Shown piece after piece: positions 7,718 through 17,189 of a DNA stretch of 64,000 nucleotides. Positions within the stretch are counted from its first letter, which is position 1, and each line of letters opens with the position of its first letter. The translations under genes were made by a program, and so were the position numbers. Location of the stretch: NCBI RefSeq assembly GCF_017744835.1, contig NZ_JAGIAM010000001.1, forward strand, positions 1,212,243 through 1,276,242, read 5' to 3'. The stretch is from Sphingomonas sp. GTDB taxonomy: Bacteria; Pseudomonadota; Alphaproteobacteria; Sphingomonadales; Sphingomonadaceae. The notes beneath the pieces were generated by a model. It was not told where the DNA came from and did no database searches. It saw only the letters and a program-made list of their open reading frames with translations.

Positions 7718-8481
7718 CCGAGGCCGATGATCGAGATCTGCCGGCCATAGTCGGCTTCGCCGCGGTGGGTGGCGCGGCGGAAGCTGTAGAAACGGTCGGG
7801 CTGCGCGTAGGTGTCCTGTCCCAGCATCTCGATCGTGCGCACGCCGGCTTCGGCGAGGCGGTGCGCGACATAGGCTTCGAGGTCGAACTGCCAGTGATCC
7901 TCGCGGCTTCCCTCGGTGAAGAAGCGCTCGTTGGCGGGGTCTTCCTCGGCGAAGCGGCGGAAGAAGCCTGCGTCGACTTCGTAGCTGGCGCGCGCGATGC
8001 AGGGGCCGATGGCAGCGGCGATCCGCTCGCGGCGCGCGCCCAGCGTCTCCATCGCGGCGATGGTCGAATCGGTGACGCCGCCGATTGCGCCCTTCCAGCC
8101 GGCGTGCGCGGCGGCGACGACGCCGGCCTCGCGGTCGGCGAGCAGGACGGGCGCGCAGTCGGCGGTGAGGATGCCGAGCGCGAGGCCGGGCCGGTCGGTG
8201 ACCAATGCGTCGGCGCGGGGGCGCAGCGCATCGTCGAAAGGCTCGATCACTGTCACGGCGTCGGCCGAATGGACCTGAAAGACCGTGACCAGCCGCGCGG
8301 CCGGCAGCACCGCCTCGACCGCCCGGCGGCGGTTCTCGGCGATCAGCGCGGGATCGTCTGCAGAGCCCAAGCCGACGTTGAGTCCCGCGACCACGCCGGT
8401 GGAGGCGCCGCCGCGGCGGCCGAGGAAGCCGTGGGGCACGCCGGCGAGCGCCCGCGCCTGGAGCGTTTCGACCTGGCTCAT
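7714..8481 (-). CDS. pgeF: Peptidoglycan editing factor PgeF / multicopper polyphenol-oxidase-fold protein (YfiH family)
   Basis: 255 residues from the ATG at 8481. Family motifs are present: QVHSADA (H about 72), LTADCAPVLL (about 104-113) and AAHAGWKG (about 120-127), giving the Cys and His ligands of the YfiH zinc site. E. coli PgeF prevents L-serine misincorporation in muropeptides; other members have purine-nucleoside phosphorylase or adenosine deaminase activity. Start and GNAT stop overlap as ATGA (8478-8481), implying translational coupling in the order lgt, methyltransferase, GNAT, pgeF. The frame stays open upstream into the GNAT gene, but the family N-terminus matches the start chosen here. 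Confidence 0.87.
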   Translation of the reverse strand: MSQVETLQARALAGVPHGFLGRRGGASTGVVAGLNVGLGSADDPALIAENRRRAVEAVLPAARLVTVFQVHSADAVTVIEPFDDALRPRADALVTDRPGLALGILTADCAPVLLADREAGVVAAAHAGWKGAIGGVTDSTIAAMETLGARRERIAAAIGPCIARASYEVDAGFFRRFAEEDPANERFFTEGSREDHWQFDLEAYVAHRLAEAGVRTIEMLGQDTYAQPDRFYSFRRATHRGEADYGRQISIIGLG

Positions 8482-8981
8482 AGCATCCGCCGCATCAATC
8501 GGTCCTCGTCCTCGTGATCGCCGACCATGAACGTGTAGGGGCCCTGATCCTCGAAACCGTAACGCTGGTAGAAGCGCTTGGCGCGGTGGTTGTCGATATA
8601 GACCGAGAGCCACAGCTCGCCGGCGCCGCGCGCGCGGGCGGTGTCGAGCGCCCATTGCATCAGCGCCTGGGCCGCGCCCGTGCCCTTGCCGCGCTCGAGC
8701 AGGTAGAGCTGGCGCAGCTCGAGCGCAGGGCCGGCAGGGGTGGCGGGCAGCGTGACCGGGCCGAGCTTGCAATAGCCGAAGGGGCCCTGTGCGTCCTCGG
8801 CGATGCGGAAGGCGAGCGCAGGGTCGGCGAGCTCGGCGGCCCATGCCTCGGGCGTGAAGCGCGCGAAGAAAGTGGCGAGGTCGTGCGGCTTGTAGAGATG
8901 CGCGAAGGTCGCGGCGAAGCTTTCGCGGAAGATCGCGTCGATCGCGGGCAGGTCGGCGGGGGTGGCGTCGCGGACGTTCAT
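8478..8981 (-). CDS. GNAT family N-acetyltransferase
   Basis: 167-residue acetyl-CoA-dependent N-acetyltransferase. The acetyl-CoA pyrophosphate loop appears as LERGKGTGAAQ (about 93-103), preceded by LELRQLYL (motif A strand) and followed by ELWLSVYIDNHRAKRFYQRYGF, the usual C-terminal motif B. Its acceptor is unknown. It is wedged between the MidA-type methyltransferase and pgeF with ATGA overlaps at both ends (8978-8981 and 8478-8481), so all three are probably translated from one mRNA. A protein- or peptide-modifying role is possible but not shown. Confidence 0.85.
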   Translation of the reverse strand: MNVRDATPADLPAIDAIFRESFAATFAHLYKPHDLATFFARFTPEAWAAELADPALAFRIAEDAQGPFGYCKLGPVTLPATPAGPALELRQLYLLERGKGTGAAQALMQWALDTARARGAGELWLSVYIDNHRAKRFYQRYGFEDQGPYTFMVGDHEDEDRLMRRML

Positions 8982-10072
8982 GCGAACCCCGCGGGCACGG
9001 GCCAGCCGGGGGCGGTCAGCGCGATGACCTTGAACAGGTCGCCCATCTGATCGGGCGCGACGAGCCGCTCGCGATCGGTTGCGAGCTGGGCGGCGCGGTC
9101 GGGGGCGGCGAGCGAGAGGCTGGCGGTGCGCTCGGCGATGCCGAGGCGCGTCAGGAACTCGCCCTGGGTCACGGGGCCGTGGACCACGAGCCCCTCGGCC
9201 TCGGCGGCTTCCTTCAAGGTGGCGAAATCGACGTGCGCGGTGAGGTCGGCCTGGCCGGGCGCCTCGAACGGATTGGCATAGCGATGGTAGCGCACCGCCT
9301 GGAGCGTGTCGCCGATCGCGGGCCCCATATAGCCATAGTCGATGACCAGCGCCGCGCCGCCCTGCGCGAGCAGCCGCGCGGCAAGCGCGCGCAGCACCGC
9401 GACGCCGGCCGGCGAGGTCTCGAGGATCGAGCCCGGCGGCGCGTCCTTGAGCTGGGGCGGGATGATCATGTCGAAGCTGCGGTCGCCGGCGATCGGCAGG
9501 AACAAAGTGTCCTGGCAGGCGACGAGCCGCTCGCGCCAGCCCTGGGCGGTCGCGACGAGCTGGCGGATCGGCAGCGCGTCGAAGAATTCGTTGGCGACGA
9601 CGAGCAAAGGCGCGTCGTCGGGGAGCCCGACCAGGTCGAGGTGCCATTCGGCCTGGGGCAGCCGCTCGGCCTGGGCGGCGCGGAGCACGGGGCTGGTCTC
9701 GACCAGATCGACCGGGGGCGTGAAGCCGGCCTTGGCCATCGCCCGCAGCGCATCGGCGGCGAGCGTGCCGCGGCCCGGCCCGAGCTCGACATAGCGCGCG
9801 GCCGGGCGGCCGGCGCGGTCCCACAGGTCCGCCAGCCACAGGCCGATCAGCTCGCCGAACATCTGGCTGATTTCGGGCGCGGTGGTGAAGTCGCCGCGCG
9901 CGCCCAGCGGATCGCGCGTACCGTAATAATGCGCGTTGGCCGCGCCCATGAACTGCGACAGCGGGATCGGCCCGGCGAGCGTGATCGCGCGGGCGAGGCG
10001 CTCGGGGAGATGGGATTCGGACGCGTTCTGCGCGGCTTCCCCCGGTGCGGCGGACAAGGGGTTGTCGGTCAT
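8978..10072 (-). CDS. SAM-dependent methyltransferase, MidA/NDUFAF7 family
   Basis: 364 residues. The Rossmann SAM-binding glycine motif is ELGPGRGTLAADALRA (about 95-110), preceded by the family-typical GDFTTAPEISQMFGELIG (about 60-77). ANEFFDALPIRQ (about 163-174) matches the conserved acidic loop of this family. NDUFAF7, the mitochondrial relative, dimethylates an arginine of complex I subunit NDUFS2 during assembly. A similar role on NuoD is plausible here, inferred only from the family. The gene begins 102 bases after lgt across a REP doublet, and its stop overlaps the GNAT start. Confidence 0.85.
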   Translation of the reverse strand: MTDNPLSAAPGEAAQNASESHLPERLARAITLAGPIPLSQFMGAANAHYYGTRDPLGARGDFTTAPEISQMFGELIGLWLADLWDRAGRPAARYVELGPGRGTLAADALRAMAKAGFTPPVDLVETSPVLRAAQAERLPQAEWHLDLVGLPDDAPLLVVANEFFDALPIRQLVATAQGWRERLVACQDTLFLPIAGDRSFDMIIPPQLKDAPPGSILETSPAGVAVLRALAARLLAQGGAALVIDYGYMGPAIGDTLQAVRYHRYANPFEAPGQADLTAHVDFATLKEAAEAEGLVVHGPVTQGEFLTRLGIAERTASLSLAAPDRAAQLATDRERLVAPDQMGDLFKVIALTAPGWPVPAGFA

Positions 10073-10075
10073 ATT

Positions 10076-10167
10076 CCCCTCCCGCTTGCGGAAGGGGTCA
10101 GGAGAGGGGCTGTCTTGGGCACGCAGTCCACATGCCCTCCCCCGGCCCCTCCCGCAAGCGGGAGGGG
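10076..10167. repeat. REP-like inverted doublet between lgt and the methyltransferase gene
   Basis: Two palindromes, 10076-10097 (CCCCTCCCGC, loop TT, GCGGAAGGGG) and 10146-10167 (CCCCTCCCGC, loop AA, GCGGGAGGGG), flank about 48 bases in which GGAGAGGGG and CCCTCCCCC also pair inversely. The whole unit can fold as one long hairpin or two short ones, like a BIME. It separates two co-directional genes and could stabilise or attenuate the transcript. Confidence 0.7.
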
Positions 10168-10174
10168 AGCGAAG

Positions 10175-11056
10175 TTACGCCACGCTCTCCGATCCGGCGA
10201 TCGGCTCGACGCGCTGGCGGCGGCCCTTGGCGGTGGCGATCAGATAGATGCCGCCGGCGATCATCGGCAGGCAGAGGATCTGGCCCATGTGGATCGTGTT
10301 GGCGAGGAAGGTGCCGGCGAACTGCTGGTCGGGCTCGCGGAAGAACTCGACGAAGAAGCGGCACAGGCCATAGCCGAGCAGGAAGATGCCGACGAGCTTG
10401 CCGGGCTGATAGCGCGAATTGGTGCGCCAGAAGAAGAACCAGAGCACGGCGAAGAGCAGCAGCCCCTCGAGCCCCGCCTCGTAGAGCTGGCTCGGATGGC
10501 GCGCCGGCTCGGGCACGCCGGTGGGCACGGTGTTGTGGAAGACGATCGCCCAGGGAACGTCGGTCGGCTTGCCCCAGAGTTCGCCGTTCACGAAGTTCGC
10601 GAGGCGGCCGAAGAACAGGCCGAAGGGCGCACAGCAGGCGACATAATCGTGGATGCGCAGCCAGTTGAGCCCCTGGCGCCGCGCGAGCAGGATGATCGCG
10701 ATGGTGGTGCCGATCACGCCGCCGTGGAACGACATGCCGCCTTCCCAGAGCTGGATCAGCCGCAGCGGCTTGAGGAACATGTCGGGCGCGTAGAAGAGCA
10801 CATAGCCGAGCCGGCCGCCGAGGATGATGCCGAGCGTGGCGTAGAAGACCAGGTCGTCGGCATGGCGGCGGCCCATCGGCGCTCCGGGCTGGGCGAGCAG
10901 CTTGAGCAGATACCACCAGCCGATGAGGATGCCGGTGATATAGGCCAGCGAATACCATTTGATGTCGAAGAAGCCGAGCGACAGCGCGACCGGATTGAGC
11001 CCCAGATCCTGGAAGCGGATATGGCCGGCGGCTGCGGCGAGGAAGTCTGTTGGCAC
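10175..11056 (-). CDS. lgt: Prolipoprotein diacylglyceryl transferase
   Basis: 293 residues from a GTG at 11056, chosen because it gives the normal Lgt N-terminus just before [17 protein letters not shown] lies 10 bases upstream. A longer frame would add an Arg-rich tail. Seven hydrophobic segments are seen. Diagnostic stretches are [11 protein letters not shown] (about 104-114) and the Lgt signature [17 protein letters not shown] (about 147-163). The enzyme moves diacylglycerol from phosphatidylglycerol to the lipobox cysteine of prolipoproteins in the inner membrane, the first step for the lipoproteins encoded elsewhere in this window. It heads the minus-strand group of four genes ending with pgeF. 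Confidence 0.92.
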   Translation of the reverse strand: MPTDFLAAAAGHIRFQDLGLNPVALSLGFFDIKWYSLAYITGILIGWWYLLKLLAQPGAPMGRRHADDLVFYATLGIILGGRLGYVLFYAPDMFLKPLRLIQLWEGGMSFHGGVIGTTIAIILLARRQGLNWLRIHDYVACCAPFGLFFGRLANFVNGELWGKPTDVPWAIVFHNTVPTGVPEPARHPSQLYEAGLEGLLLFAVLWFFFWRTNSRYQPGKLVGIFLLGYGLCRFFVEFFREPDQQFAGTFLANTIHMGQILCLPMIAGGIYLIATAKGRRQRVEPIAGSESVA

Positions 11057-11174
11057 GTCGATCGGTTCCCCGGTGGTGTGCGGCGGGGATAGAGCAGCCG
11101 CGCGGCAAACCCAAGACGAAACGGATCGGGCAGGGCGGCTGGCGCAGCGGGGCGGAGCGCGATAGAGCGGGGCG

Positions 11175-13409
11175 ATGGCCGCGCACCTCCGAGCGAAGAT
11201 CGACCGCCGCACGCTGCTGATCGGCGGTGGCGCCGGGCTGGGGCTGCTGGTCGCCTGGGCCGCCTGGCCGCGGACCTATCCGCCCAACCTCACGGCCGAC
11301 GCGGACGAGAACCTGTTCGGCGCCTGGCTCAAGATCGGCACCGACGGGCACGTCACCGTCGCGGTGCCGCAGTGCGAAGAGGGGCAGGGCGTCTATACGG
11401 CGCTGCCGCAGATCCTGGCCGACGAGCTCGGGGCTGACTGGAAGCTGGTCGGAGTCGAGCCCGCGCCCCTCAATCCGCTCTACGCCAATGCGCTCGCCGC
11501 CGAGACGCTGTTCGAGGCCGCGTTCGGCGAGATGCCCGATCGGCTGCGCGCGCGCCACATCCGGAGCAGCGGGCTGATGCTGACCGGCGGATCGACTTCG
11601 GTGCGCAACTTCACGGGCGAGCTCAGGCAGGCGGGCGCGGCGGCGCGAGCGTTGCTGTGCAAGGCGGCGGCGCGGCGCTGGGACGTCGACTGGGAGGAGT
11701 GCACGACCGGGGACGGCATGGTGCTCCACGGCGGGCAGAAGCTCGGCTTCGGTGCGCTGGCGGCCGAGGCGGCGGACGAGCGCGTGCCGGGCGACGTGCC
11801 GCTGCGCAACGCCGGGCCGCGGCTGCTTGGCCAGCCGCTGCCGCGGCTCGACGCGCCGGCGAAGGTGGACGGTACCGCGGTGTTCGCGGGCGACGTGCGG
11901 CTGCCGAACATGGTCTATGCCTCGATCCGCCAGGGGCCGATCGGCGACACCCGGCTCGCCCGGATCGACCGCGCCGAGGGGGACAAGATCCCCGGCATGC
12001 TCGCGGTGGTGACGACCGACCAATGGGTGGCAGCGGTGGCGAGCAACTGGTGGGCGGCCGACCGCGCGCTCGATGCGATGCGCCCGCGCTTCCGCACGCC
12101 GAGCGACGTGATCAACGACGATTCGATCGAAGCGGCGCTGAGCGCGGCGTTCGACGGCAAGGGCGCGCGGCTCGCCAAGGCCGGCAATCTCGCCGCCGAC
12201 TTCCGGGGCGCCCGCGTGGTGGCGGCGGAATATCGCGTCGGGCTGGCGCTGCACGCGCCGCTCGAGCCGATGACGGTAACTGCGCAGATCGTCGACGGGC
12301 GGCTGAGCCTGTGGTTGCCGACCCAGGCGCCGGGGCTCGCCCGGGCGGCGGCGGCGCGCGCGGCTGGCTTGAGCGAAGCCGATGTGACGATCCATCCGAC
12401 GCTGGCGGGCGGATCGTTCGGCGCGCGGCTCGAGCAGGACGGTGCGGCGCAGGCGGCATTGCTCGCGCAGCGGATCGGGCGGCCGGTGCAGCTGGTCTGG
12501 CCGCGCGGCGAGGAGTTCCGCCAGGACCGCTACCGGACCGCCGCGGCGGGCAGGCTCACCGCCAAGCTGGATCAGGCGGGGCGGCTCACCGGCTGGCTCG
12601 CCAAGATCGCGGCGCCGAACAGCGGGCGCGAGCTTTCGGAGCGGCTGCTCGCGGGCGACGGGCTGGTGGGCGCCGCGATGGCGCTGCGTGGGAGCGGCGA
12701 CCGCGCCGCGATCGACGGCGCGCTGCCGCCCTATGCCATTCCCAATCTCGCGATCGACCATCATCCGGCCGAGATCGGGATCCCCACCGGCTATTGGCGC
12801 TCGGGCGCGCACAGCTACACCTGCTTCTTCACCGAAAGCTTCATCGACGAGCTCGCGCATGTCGCCGAGCAGGAGGCGGTGTCGTTCCGCATGGCGATGC
12901 TGGCCAGCCAGCCGCGGCTCGCGCGCTGCCTGCAGCTCGCCGCGCAGCTCGGCGGCTGGCAGGGCGGCGTTCCGGGAAGCGGCCAGGGGATCGCCTGCCA
13001 CAGCCTGCGCGGATCGCACATCGCGGTGATGGCGGAAGCGAGCCTGACGGGCGACCGGCGAGTGAAGGTCGAGCGGCTGGTCGCGGCAGTCGATTGCGGG
13101 CGCGTGGTCAACCCCGACCTGGTGCGTCAGCAGATCGAGGGCGGGCTGGTCTTCGGGCTGGCGGCGGCGACGGGCTGCTCGACCGGCTTCACCGAGAATG
13201 TCGCCGACGTGCGCCAGTGGAGCGAGCTGGGGCTGCCGACCCTCGCCGATTCGCCCGACATCACCGTCGAGATCGTGCCGAGCGTCGCCGAGCCGGGCGG
13301 CGCGAGCGAGCTGGCGGTGCCGCCGGTGGCCCCGGCGATCGCCAACGCCCTCCAGGCCGCGACCGGCGTGCGCTTTCGCCGGCTGCCCTTGCTCTCGGAC
13401 ATGGAATGA
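11175..13409 (+). CDS. Molybdopterin-dependent hydroxylase large subunit (IorB / xanthine dehydrogenase family)
   Basis: 744 residues. [21 protein letters not shown] (about 10-30) is a twin-arginine-type signal, implying folded export with cofactor. The body follows isoquinoline 1-oxidoreductase beta subunits: [18 protein letters not shown] near the start, GGSFGAR (about 413-419) in the molybdopterin region, [10 protein letters not shown] (about 538) and, near the C-terminus, [21 protein letters not shown], the area of the catalytic glutamate. Such subunits normally partner a 2Fe-2S subunit (IorA), but none is encoded on either side. The gene overlaps hemH by ATGA (13406-13409), so the two are translationally coupled. 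The substrate is unknown; an aldehyde or N-heterocycle is typical of the family. Confidence 0.8.
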   Translation: MAAHLRAKIDRRTLLIGGGAGLGLLVAWAAWPRTYPPNLTADADENLFGAWLKIGTDGHVTVAVPQCEEGQGVYTALPQILADELGADWKLVGVEPAPLNPLYANALAAETLFEAAFGEMPDRLRARHIRSSGLMLTGGSTSVRNFTGELRQAGAAARALLCKAAARRWDVDWEECTTGDGMVLHGGQKLGFGALAAEAADERVPGDVPLRNAGPRLLGQPLPRLDAPAKVDGTAVFAGDVRLPNMVYASIRQGPIGDTRLARIDRAEGDKIPGMLAVVTTDQWVAAVASNWWAADRALDAMRPRFRTPSDVINDDSIEAALSAAFDGKGARLAKAGNLAADFRGARVVAAEYRVGLALHAPLEPMTVTAQIVDGRLSLWLPTQAPGLARAAAARAAGLSEADVTIHPTLAGGSFGARLEQDGAAQAALLAQRIGRPVQLVWPRGEEFRQDRYRTAAAGRLTAKLDQAGRLTGWLAKIAAPNSGRELSERLLAGDGLVGAAMALRGSGDRAAIDGALPPYAIPNLAIDHHPAEIGIPTGYWRSGAHSYTCFFTESFIDELAHVAEQEAVSFRMAMLASQPRLARCLQLAAQLGGWQGGVPGSGQGIACHSLRGSHIAVMAEASLTGDRRVKVERLVAAVDCGRVVNPDLVRQQIEGGLVFGLAAATGCSTGFTENVADVRQWSELGLPTLADSPDITVEIVPSVAEPGGASELAVPPVAPAIANALQAATGVRFRRLPLLSDME

Positions 13410-14395
13410 ACGCTCCCCTGAACCCCGCGCCGCGGATCGGCGTGCTGCTGGTCAACCTGGGCACGCCCGACGCGCCCGAGCCGCGCGCGGTGAAGCGCTA
13501 CCTGGCCGAATTCCTCTCCGACCGCCGAGTGATCGAGATCCCGGCGGTTGCCTGGCAGCCGATCCTGCGCGGCGTGATCCTGCGGACGCGGCCGGCCAAA
13601 TCGGCGCATGCCTACAAACAGGTATGGCGCGAGGACGGGTCGCCGCTCGCCGCGATCACGCGCGAGCAGGCGGCGGCGCTGCAGGGGGCGTTCGGGCCCG
13701 ACGTGACCGTCGACTATGCGATGCGCTATGGCCGGCCGGCGATCGCCGATCGGGTGCAGGCGCTCAAGCAGGCCGGATGCGAGCGCATTCTGATCGCATC
13801 GCTCTATCCGCAATATTGCGCGGCGACCACCGCAACCGCCAACGACCGCGCCTTTGCGGCGCTCGCGCGCATGCGCTGGCAGCCGGCGCTGCGCACGCTG
13901 CCGCCCTATTACGACGACCCGGCCTATATCGAGGCGCTCAAGGCGAGCGTGGAGGCGTCGCTGGCCGCGCTCGACTTCGCGCCCGACGCAGTGCTGGCCA
14001 GCTTCCACGGCATGCCCGAGCGGACGCGGCTGCTCGGCGATCCCTATCATGACCATTGCCACGAGACGGCGCGGCTGCTGAGCGAAGCGCTCGGCCGCGA
14101 GCTGACCGTCACCTTCCAGTCGCGTTTCGGCCGGGCGAAATGGCTCGAGCCGGCGACCGACAGGGTGCTGGCGGAACTGCCGGGCAAGGGCGCCAGGCGC
14201 GTGGCGATCGTCGCGCCGGGCTTCTCGGCGGATTGCGTCGAGACGCTCGAGGAGATCGCGATCCGCGGGCGCGAGACCTTCATGGAGGCCGGCGGTGCCG
14301 ACTTCGCCTATCTGCCGTGCCTGAACGCCAGCGAGGGCGGAATCGCGATGCTGCGCACCATCCTGGCGCGCGAGCTGCGCGGCTGGATCGAGTGA
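13406..14395 (+). CDS. hemH: Ferrochelatase
   Basis: 329 residues. It inserts Fe2+ into protoporphyrin IX, the last step of protohaem synthesis, in the cytosol or at the membrane. IGVLLVNLGTPDAP (about 11-24) is the standard N-terminus. SLYPQYCAATTATANDR (about 132-148) is the substrate-cleft region. SFHGMPERT (about 199-207) contains the metal-binding histidine, and ETLEEIAIRG (about 282-291) supplies the conserved glutamate. The ATG overlaps the stop of the molybdopterin hydroxylase gene, an unusual pairing. Two haem-related genes, hemW and a haem peroxidase, occur elsewhere in the window but are unlinked. Confidence 0.93.
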   Translation: MNAPLNPAPRIGVLLVNLGTPDAPEPRAVKRYLAEFLSDRRVIEIPAVAWQPILRGVILRTRPAKSAHAYKQVWREDGSPLAAITREQAAALQGAFGPDVTVDYAMRYGRPAIADRVQALKQAGCERILIASLYPQYCAATTATANDRAFAALARMRWQPALRTLPPYYDDPAYIEALKASVEASLAALDFAPDAVLASFHGMPERTRLLGDPYHDHCHETARLLSEALGRELTVTFQSRFGRAKWLEPATDRVLAELPGKGARRVAIVAPGFSADCVETLEEIAIRGRETFMEAGGADFAYLPCLNASEGGIAMLRTILARELRGWIE

Positions 14396-14522
14396 ACAGC
14401 CACTTCTACTTGTCACAATCCACTTCTAGGCGCGCGCTTCGGTTCCGAATCTCTATCGGGCCGCTTGAGTAACCACCCCTGTCTGCCCTAGCGTCAGGCA
14501 AACGGACAAAGGAGAGGACGGC

Positions 14523-15245
14523 ATGGCACGCGTGGCGATCGTGACGGGTGGGACCCGGGGCATCGGCGAGGCGATCAGCCTCGCGCTCAAGGATGCGGGG
14601 ATGACGGTCGCGGCGAACTATGCCGGCAACGACGAGAAGGCGCGCGACTTCACCGAACGCACCGGGATCAAGGCGTACAAGTGGGACGTGGGCGACTTCG
14701 ACGCCTGCGCGGCGGGCGTGGCGCAGGTCGAGGCCGATCTCGGGCCGGTCGACGTCGTGGTCAACAATGCCGGCGTCACGCGCGACGGCACGATCCTGAA
14801 GATGACGCGCGAGATGTGGGAAGACGTGATCCGCATCAACCTGGGCGGCTGCTTCAACATGGCGCACGCGACTTTCCCGGGCATGCGCAGCCGCAAATGG
14901 GGGCGGATCGTCAACATCGGGTCGATCAACGGCCAGGCGGGCCAATATGGCCAGGTCAACTATGCCGCGGCCAAATCGGGCATCCACGGCTTCACCAAGG
15001 CGCTGGCGCAGGAAGGCGCGCGCGCGGGCGTGACGGTGAACGCGATCGCGCCGGGCTATATCGACACCGATATGGTCGCCGCAGTGCCGCCCGAGGTGCT
15101 CGAGAAGATCGTCGCCAAGATCCCCGTCGGCCGGCTGGGCCAGGCGAGCGAGATCGCGCGCGGCGTGGCGTTCCTCTGCTCGGAGGACGCGGGGTTCGTC
15201 ACCGGATCGACGCTGTCGATCAACGGCGGCCAGCACATGTACTGA
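14523..15245 (+). CDS. phaB: Acetoacetyl-CoA reductase
   Basis: 240-residue short-chain dehydrogenase. The NADP-binding motif TGGTRGIG is at residues 8-15, with NNAG near 81. The catalytic triad is Ser134, Tyr147 and Lys151 (YAAAK). The C-terminus SINGGQHMY is typical of PhaB, which reduces acetoacetyl-CoA to (R)-3-hydroxybutyryl-CoA for polyhydroxyalkanoate storage. A FabG-type acyl carrier protein reductase is less likely given that C-terminus. AGGAGAGGACGGC precedes the ATG. No phaA or phaC is adjacent. A GC-rich hairpin follows at 15255-15278. Confidence 0.88.
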   Translation: MARVAIVTGGTRGIGEAISLALKDAGMTVAANYAGNDEKARDFTERTGIKAYKWDVGDFDACAAGVAQVEADLGPVDVVVNNAGVTRDGTILKMTREMWEDVIRINLGGCFNMAHATFPGMRSRKWGRIVNIGSINGQAGQYGQVNYAAAKSGIHGFTKALAQEGARAGVTVNAIAPGYIDTDMVAAVPPEVLEKIVAKIPVGRLGQASEIARGVAFLCSEDAGFVTGSTLSINGGQHMY

Positions 15246-15254
15246 AAATGCGAA

Positions 15255-15278
15255 GGGCCGGCCCCGTGGGACCGGCCC
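15255..15278 (+). terminator. GC-rich hairpin after phaB
   Basis: GGGCCGG (15255-15261) pairs with CCGGCCC (15272-15278), with three further CCC/GGG pairs possible inside the loop. There is no T-run after it, so it is a weak terminator or an mRNA-stabilising hairpin. Confidence 0.4.
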
Positions 15279-15417
15279 AGGCCCTCGATACGCTACCGGA
15301 GGGCAGATTACGCAAACAACGGGTTCACCATTGGCGGAGTTCCGGTGATTCGTTGCTGAACGGCCCGGTCATCTGGCGTTCATCTTTCGAAGGCTGGCGG
15401 ACGTGGGGCGAGCCGCT

Positions 15418-16428
15418 ATGAGGGCGCCAATGCGCTTCCCGCTGCTGCTCTCCACCCTTGCGCTGCTGCCGCTTTCGACCTCGGACGAGCAGGTCCGGCT
15501 GGTGCTGGGCCACAGCGCACCGATGCGCGCGACGCCGGTGGCGCTGAGCGCCGACCCGGCGGTGCGCGGCGCGGGCGCGCTCGTCTATCTGGGCGGGCTG
15601 CGGCTCGCGAGCGACGACCGGGCGTTCGGCGGCTTCTCCGCGATCCAGGTCGATGGCGACCAATTCACCTTGCTGAGCGACGCGGGCAACATCGTGCGCT
15701 TCCGCATGGGCGCGAACCTGCGCCCGCACGCGCTCGCCTATGGCGACCTGCCCGGTGGGCCGGGCAGCGGATGGCGCAAGCGCGACCGCGATTCGGAATC
15801 GCTCGCGCGCGATCCCGCCACCGGGCGGCTGTGGGTCGGCTTCGAGCATCACAATGCGATCTGGCGCTACGACGGCGGCTTTACGCATGCGGAGCGGCGG
15901 GCGAACCCTTCGCAGATGTCCGCATGGCCGATCGCCGGCGGGCCCGAGGCGATGGTGCGGCTGCGCAGCGGCGCCTTCCTGGTGATATCGGAGACGGCGC
16001 GGCCCAAGGGCAAGTCCAACGCACGCGAGGCGCTGCGCTTCGCCGGCGACCCGACCGAGCTCGGCCCGGCGCCGCTACGCTTCGCCTATGTGCCGCCGGC
16101 CGGATATGATCCGGTGGACATGGCCGAGCTTCCCGACGGACGGCTGCTGGTGCTCAACCGCGACTTCAAGCCGGCGGGGCTGTTCACTGCGAAGCTGGTG
16201 CTGGCCGATGCGCGCCGCCTGCGGCCGGGCGCGGTGGTGCAGGGGCGCGAGATCGCCACGCTGGCGGCGCCGCTGCTGCACGACAATTTCGAGGGAGTCG
16301 CGGTGACGCGCGAAGGCAGCGACACGATCGTGTGGATCGTCTCGGACGACAATTCCCAATTCTGGGAAGCGTCGCTGCTGCTGAAGTTCCGGCTCGAGCT
16401 GCCGCCCGAGCCGGAGAAAGGGAATTAG
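15418..16428 (+). CDS. Secreted phytase-like (esterase-like activity of phytase family) protein
   Basis: 336 residues from the ATG at 15418; alternatives are a GTG at 15403 and an ATG at 15430. The N-terminus is a signal peptide ([16 protein letters not shown], cleaved near STSDEQ), giving a periplasmic or secreted product. The mature chain shows the blade-like pattern of the phytase-like beta-propeller domain: [21 protein letters not shown], then [21 protein letters not shown] and [24 protein letters not shown] near the C-terminus. Despite its name, phytate hydrolysis is unproven for this family. It is convergent with rpmB and the two stop codons overlap (16425-16428). Confidence 0.7.
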   Translation: MRAPMRFPLLLSTLALLPLSTSDEQVRLVLGHSAPMRATPVALSADPAVRGAGALVYLGGLRLASDDRAFGGFSAIQVDGDQFTLLSDAGNIVRFRMGANLRPHALAYGDLPGGPGSGWRKRDRDSESLARDPATGRLWVGFEHHNAIWRYDGGFTHAERRANPSQMSAWPIAGGPEAMVRLRSGAFLVISETARPKGKSNAREALRFAGDPTELGPAPLRFAYVPPAGYDPVDMAELPDGRLLVLNRDFKPAGLFTAKLVLADARRLRPGAVVQGREIATLAAPLLHDNFEGVAVTREGSDTIVWIVSDDNSQFWEASLLLKFRLELPPEPEKGN

Positions 16429-16724
16429 GCCGCGGCCGGAGCGGCGGTGGTCGCCTTGCGCACTTCGCGCTTCAGGCGGCGCGCACGCAGCGAGAGGTCC
16501 TCGTCGCGGGTCTTGAGCAGCCAGTTGTCGAGACCGCCGTTGTGCTCGACCGAACGCAGGCCGTGAGTCGACACGCGCAGGCGCACGCTGCGGCCCAGCG
16601 CGTCCGAGATCAGCGTGACGTTCTGCAGGTTCGGCAGGAACGTACGCTTGGTCTTGTTGTTGGCGTGGGAGACGTTGTGTCCCACCTGCCGGCCCTTGCC
16701 GGTCAGCTCGCAAATGCGCGACAT
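16425..16724 (-). CDS. rpmB: 50S ribosomal protein L28
   Basis: 99 residues. [24 protein letters not shown] and [10 protein letters not shown] are diagnostic of bL28. The start at 16724 has AGGA about 9 bases upstream. The chain has the alphaproteobacterial length, with an extra C-terminal arm ([18 protein letters not shown]) compared with E. coli L28 (78 residues). It binds 23S rRNA in the large subunit. It is transcribed alone and faces the phytase-like gene, with overlapping stops. Confidence 0.95.
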   Translation of the reverse strand: MSRICELTGKGRQVGHNVSHANNKTKRTFLPNLQNVTLISDALGRSVRLRVSTHGLRSVEHNGGLDNWLLKTRDEDLSLRARRLKREVRKATTAAPAAA

Positions 16725-16892
16725 CGCTTCAAATCCTGAGTTTGGCCCCATGGGAGCCGGAAAGGCCGCGCCGATACCCCTTATGGGACGTTGCGTCAAC
16801 CGATTCGCCGATCAAAGCGCGCGAACGGCCGCAACCCGGACGGTTGTTGCACGTTGGTAACGCTGTCGATCCGTCTGCGGAAGAGGAAGCGA

Positions 16893-17189
16893 ATGCGTGC
16901 AATCCTGGTTCTGATCGGGCTGGCCTTGCTGGCCGTGGTGGTGCTGATGGCGATCGGCATGATCCGAATCGAGCAGCAGCAGGGCGCGTCGCTGCCGCGG
17001 CTTACCGTCGGCGCCGAGGGCGGCCAGCTTCCCAAGTTCAAGGCCGAGACGGGCAGCGTCGGGATCGGGACGACCAACAAGACCGTCCAGGTGCCCACGG
17101 TCGAAATGACCAACAAGACCGTGGCGGTTCCCGAGATCCAGGTGAAGCAGGCAGGCGCGAGCCCGACGCCTGCGCCGACGGCGCAATGA
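16893..17189 (+). CDS. Small single-pass membrane protein, function unknown
   Basis: 98 residues from the ATG at 16893 (GAGGAAG 5 bases upstream). Residues 3-24 are one hydrophobic segment (ILVLIGLALLAVVVLMAIGM). The remainder is exported or periplasmic-looking, low in complexity, with a near repeat: TTNKTVQVPTVEM and MTNKTVAVPEIQV (about 62-84), ending in a Pro/Thr/Ala tail. The duplicated TNKTV-x-VP unit could be a short beta hairpin. I do not recognise a family. It overlaps the following YqaE-type gene by ATGA (17186-17189), so the two small membrane proteins are co-translated. Confidence 0.7.
   Translation: MRAILVLIGLALLAVVVLMAIGMIRIEQQQGASLPRLTVGAEGGQLPKFKAETGSVGIGTTNKTVQVPTVEMTNKTVAVPEIQVKQAGASPTPAPTAQ

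Noticed and set aside
7714..8844. GNAT-PgeF fusion protein
   Set aside because: The frame runs through the GNAT gene out of its coding frame; separate starts with an ATGA overlap explain both genes.
10098..13019. Very long minus-strand open frame (about 970 codons) across lgt and the molybdopterin hydroxylase gene
   Set aside because: It is antisense to well-supported plus-strand genes and in the wrong frame of lgt; the translation is Arg/Ala/Pro-rich with no family match, typical of GC-rich shadows.
14396..14522. Consensus promoter before phaB (TTGTCA near 14410)
   Set aside because: No -10 hexamer occurs at 16-18 bases; the only TATC-like sequence is too far downstream.
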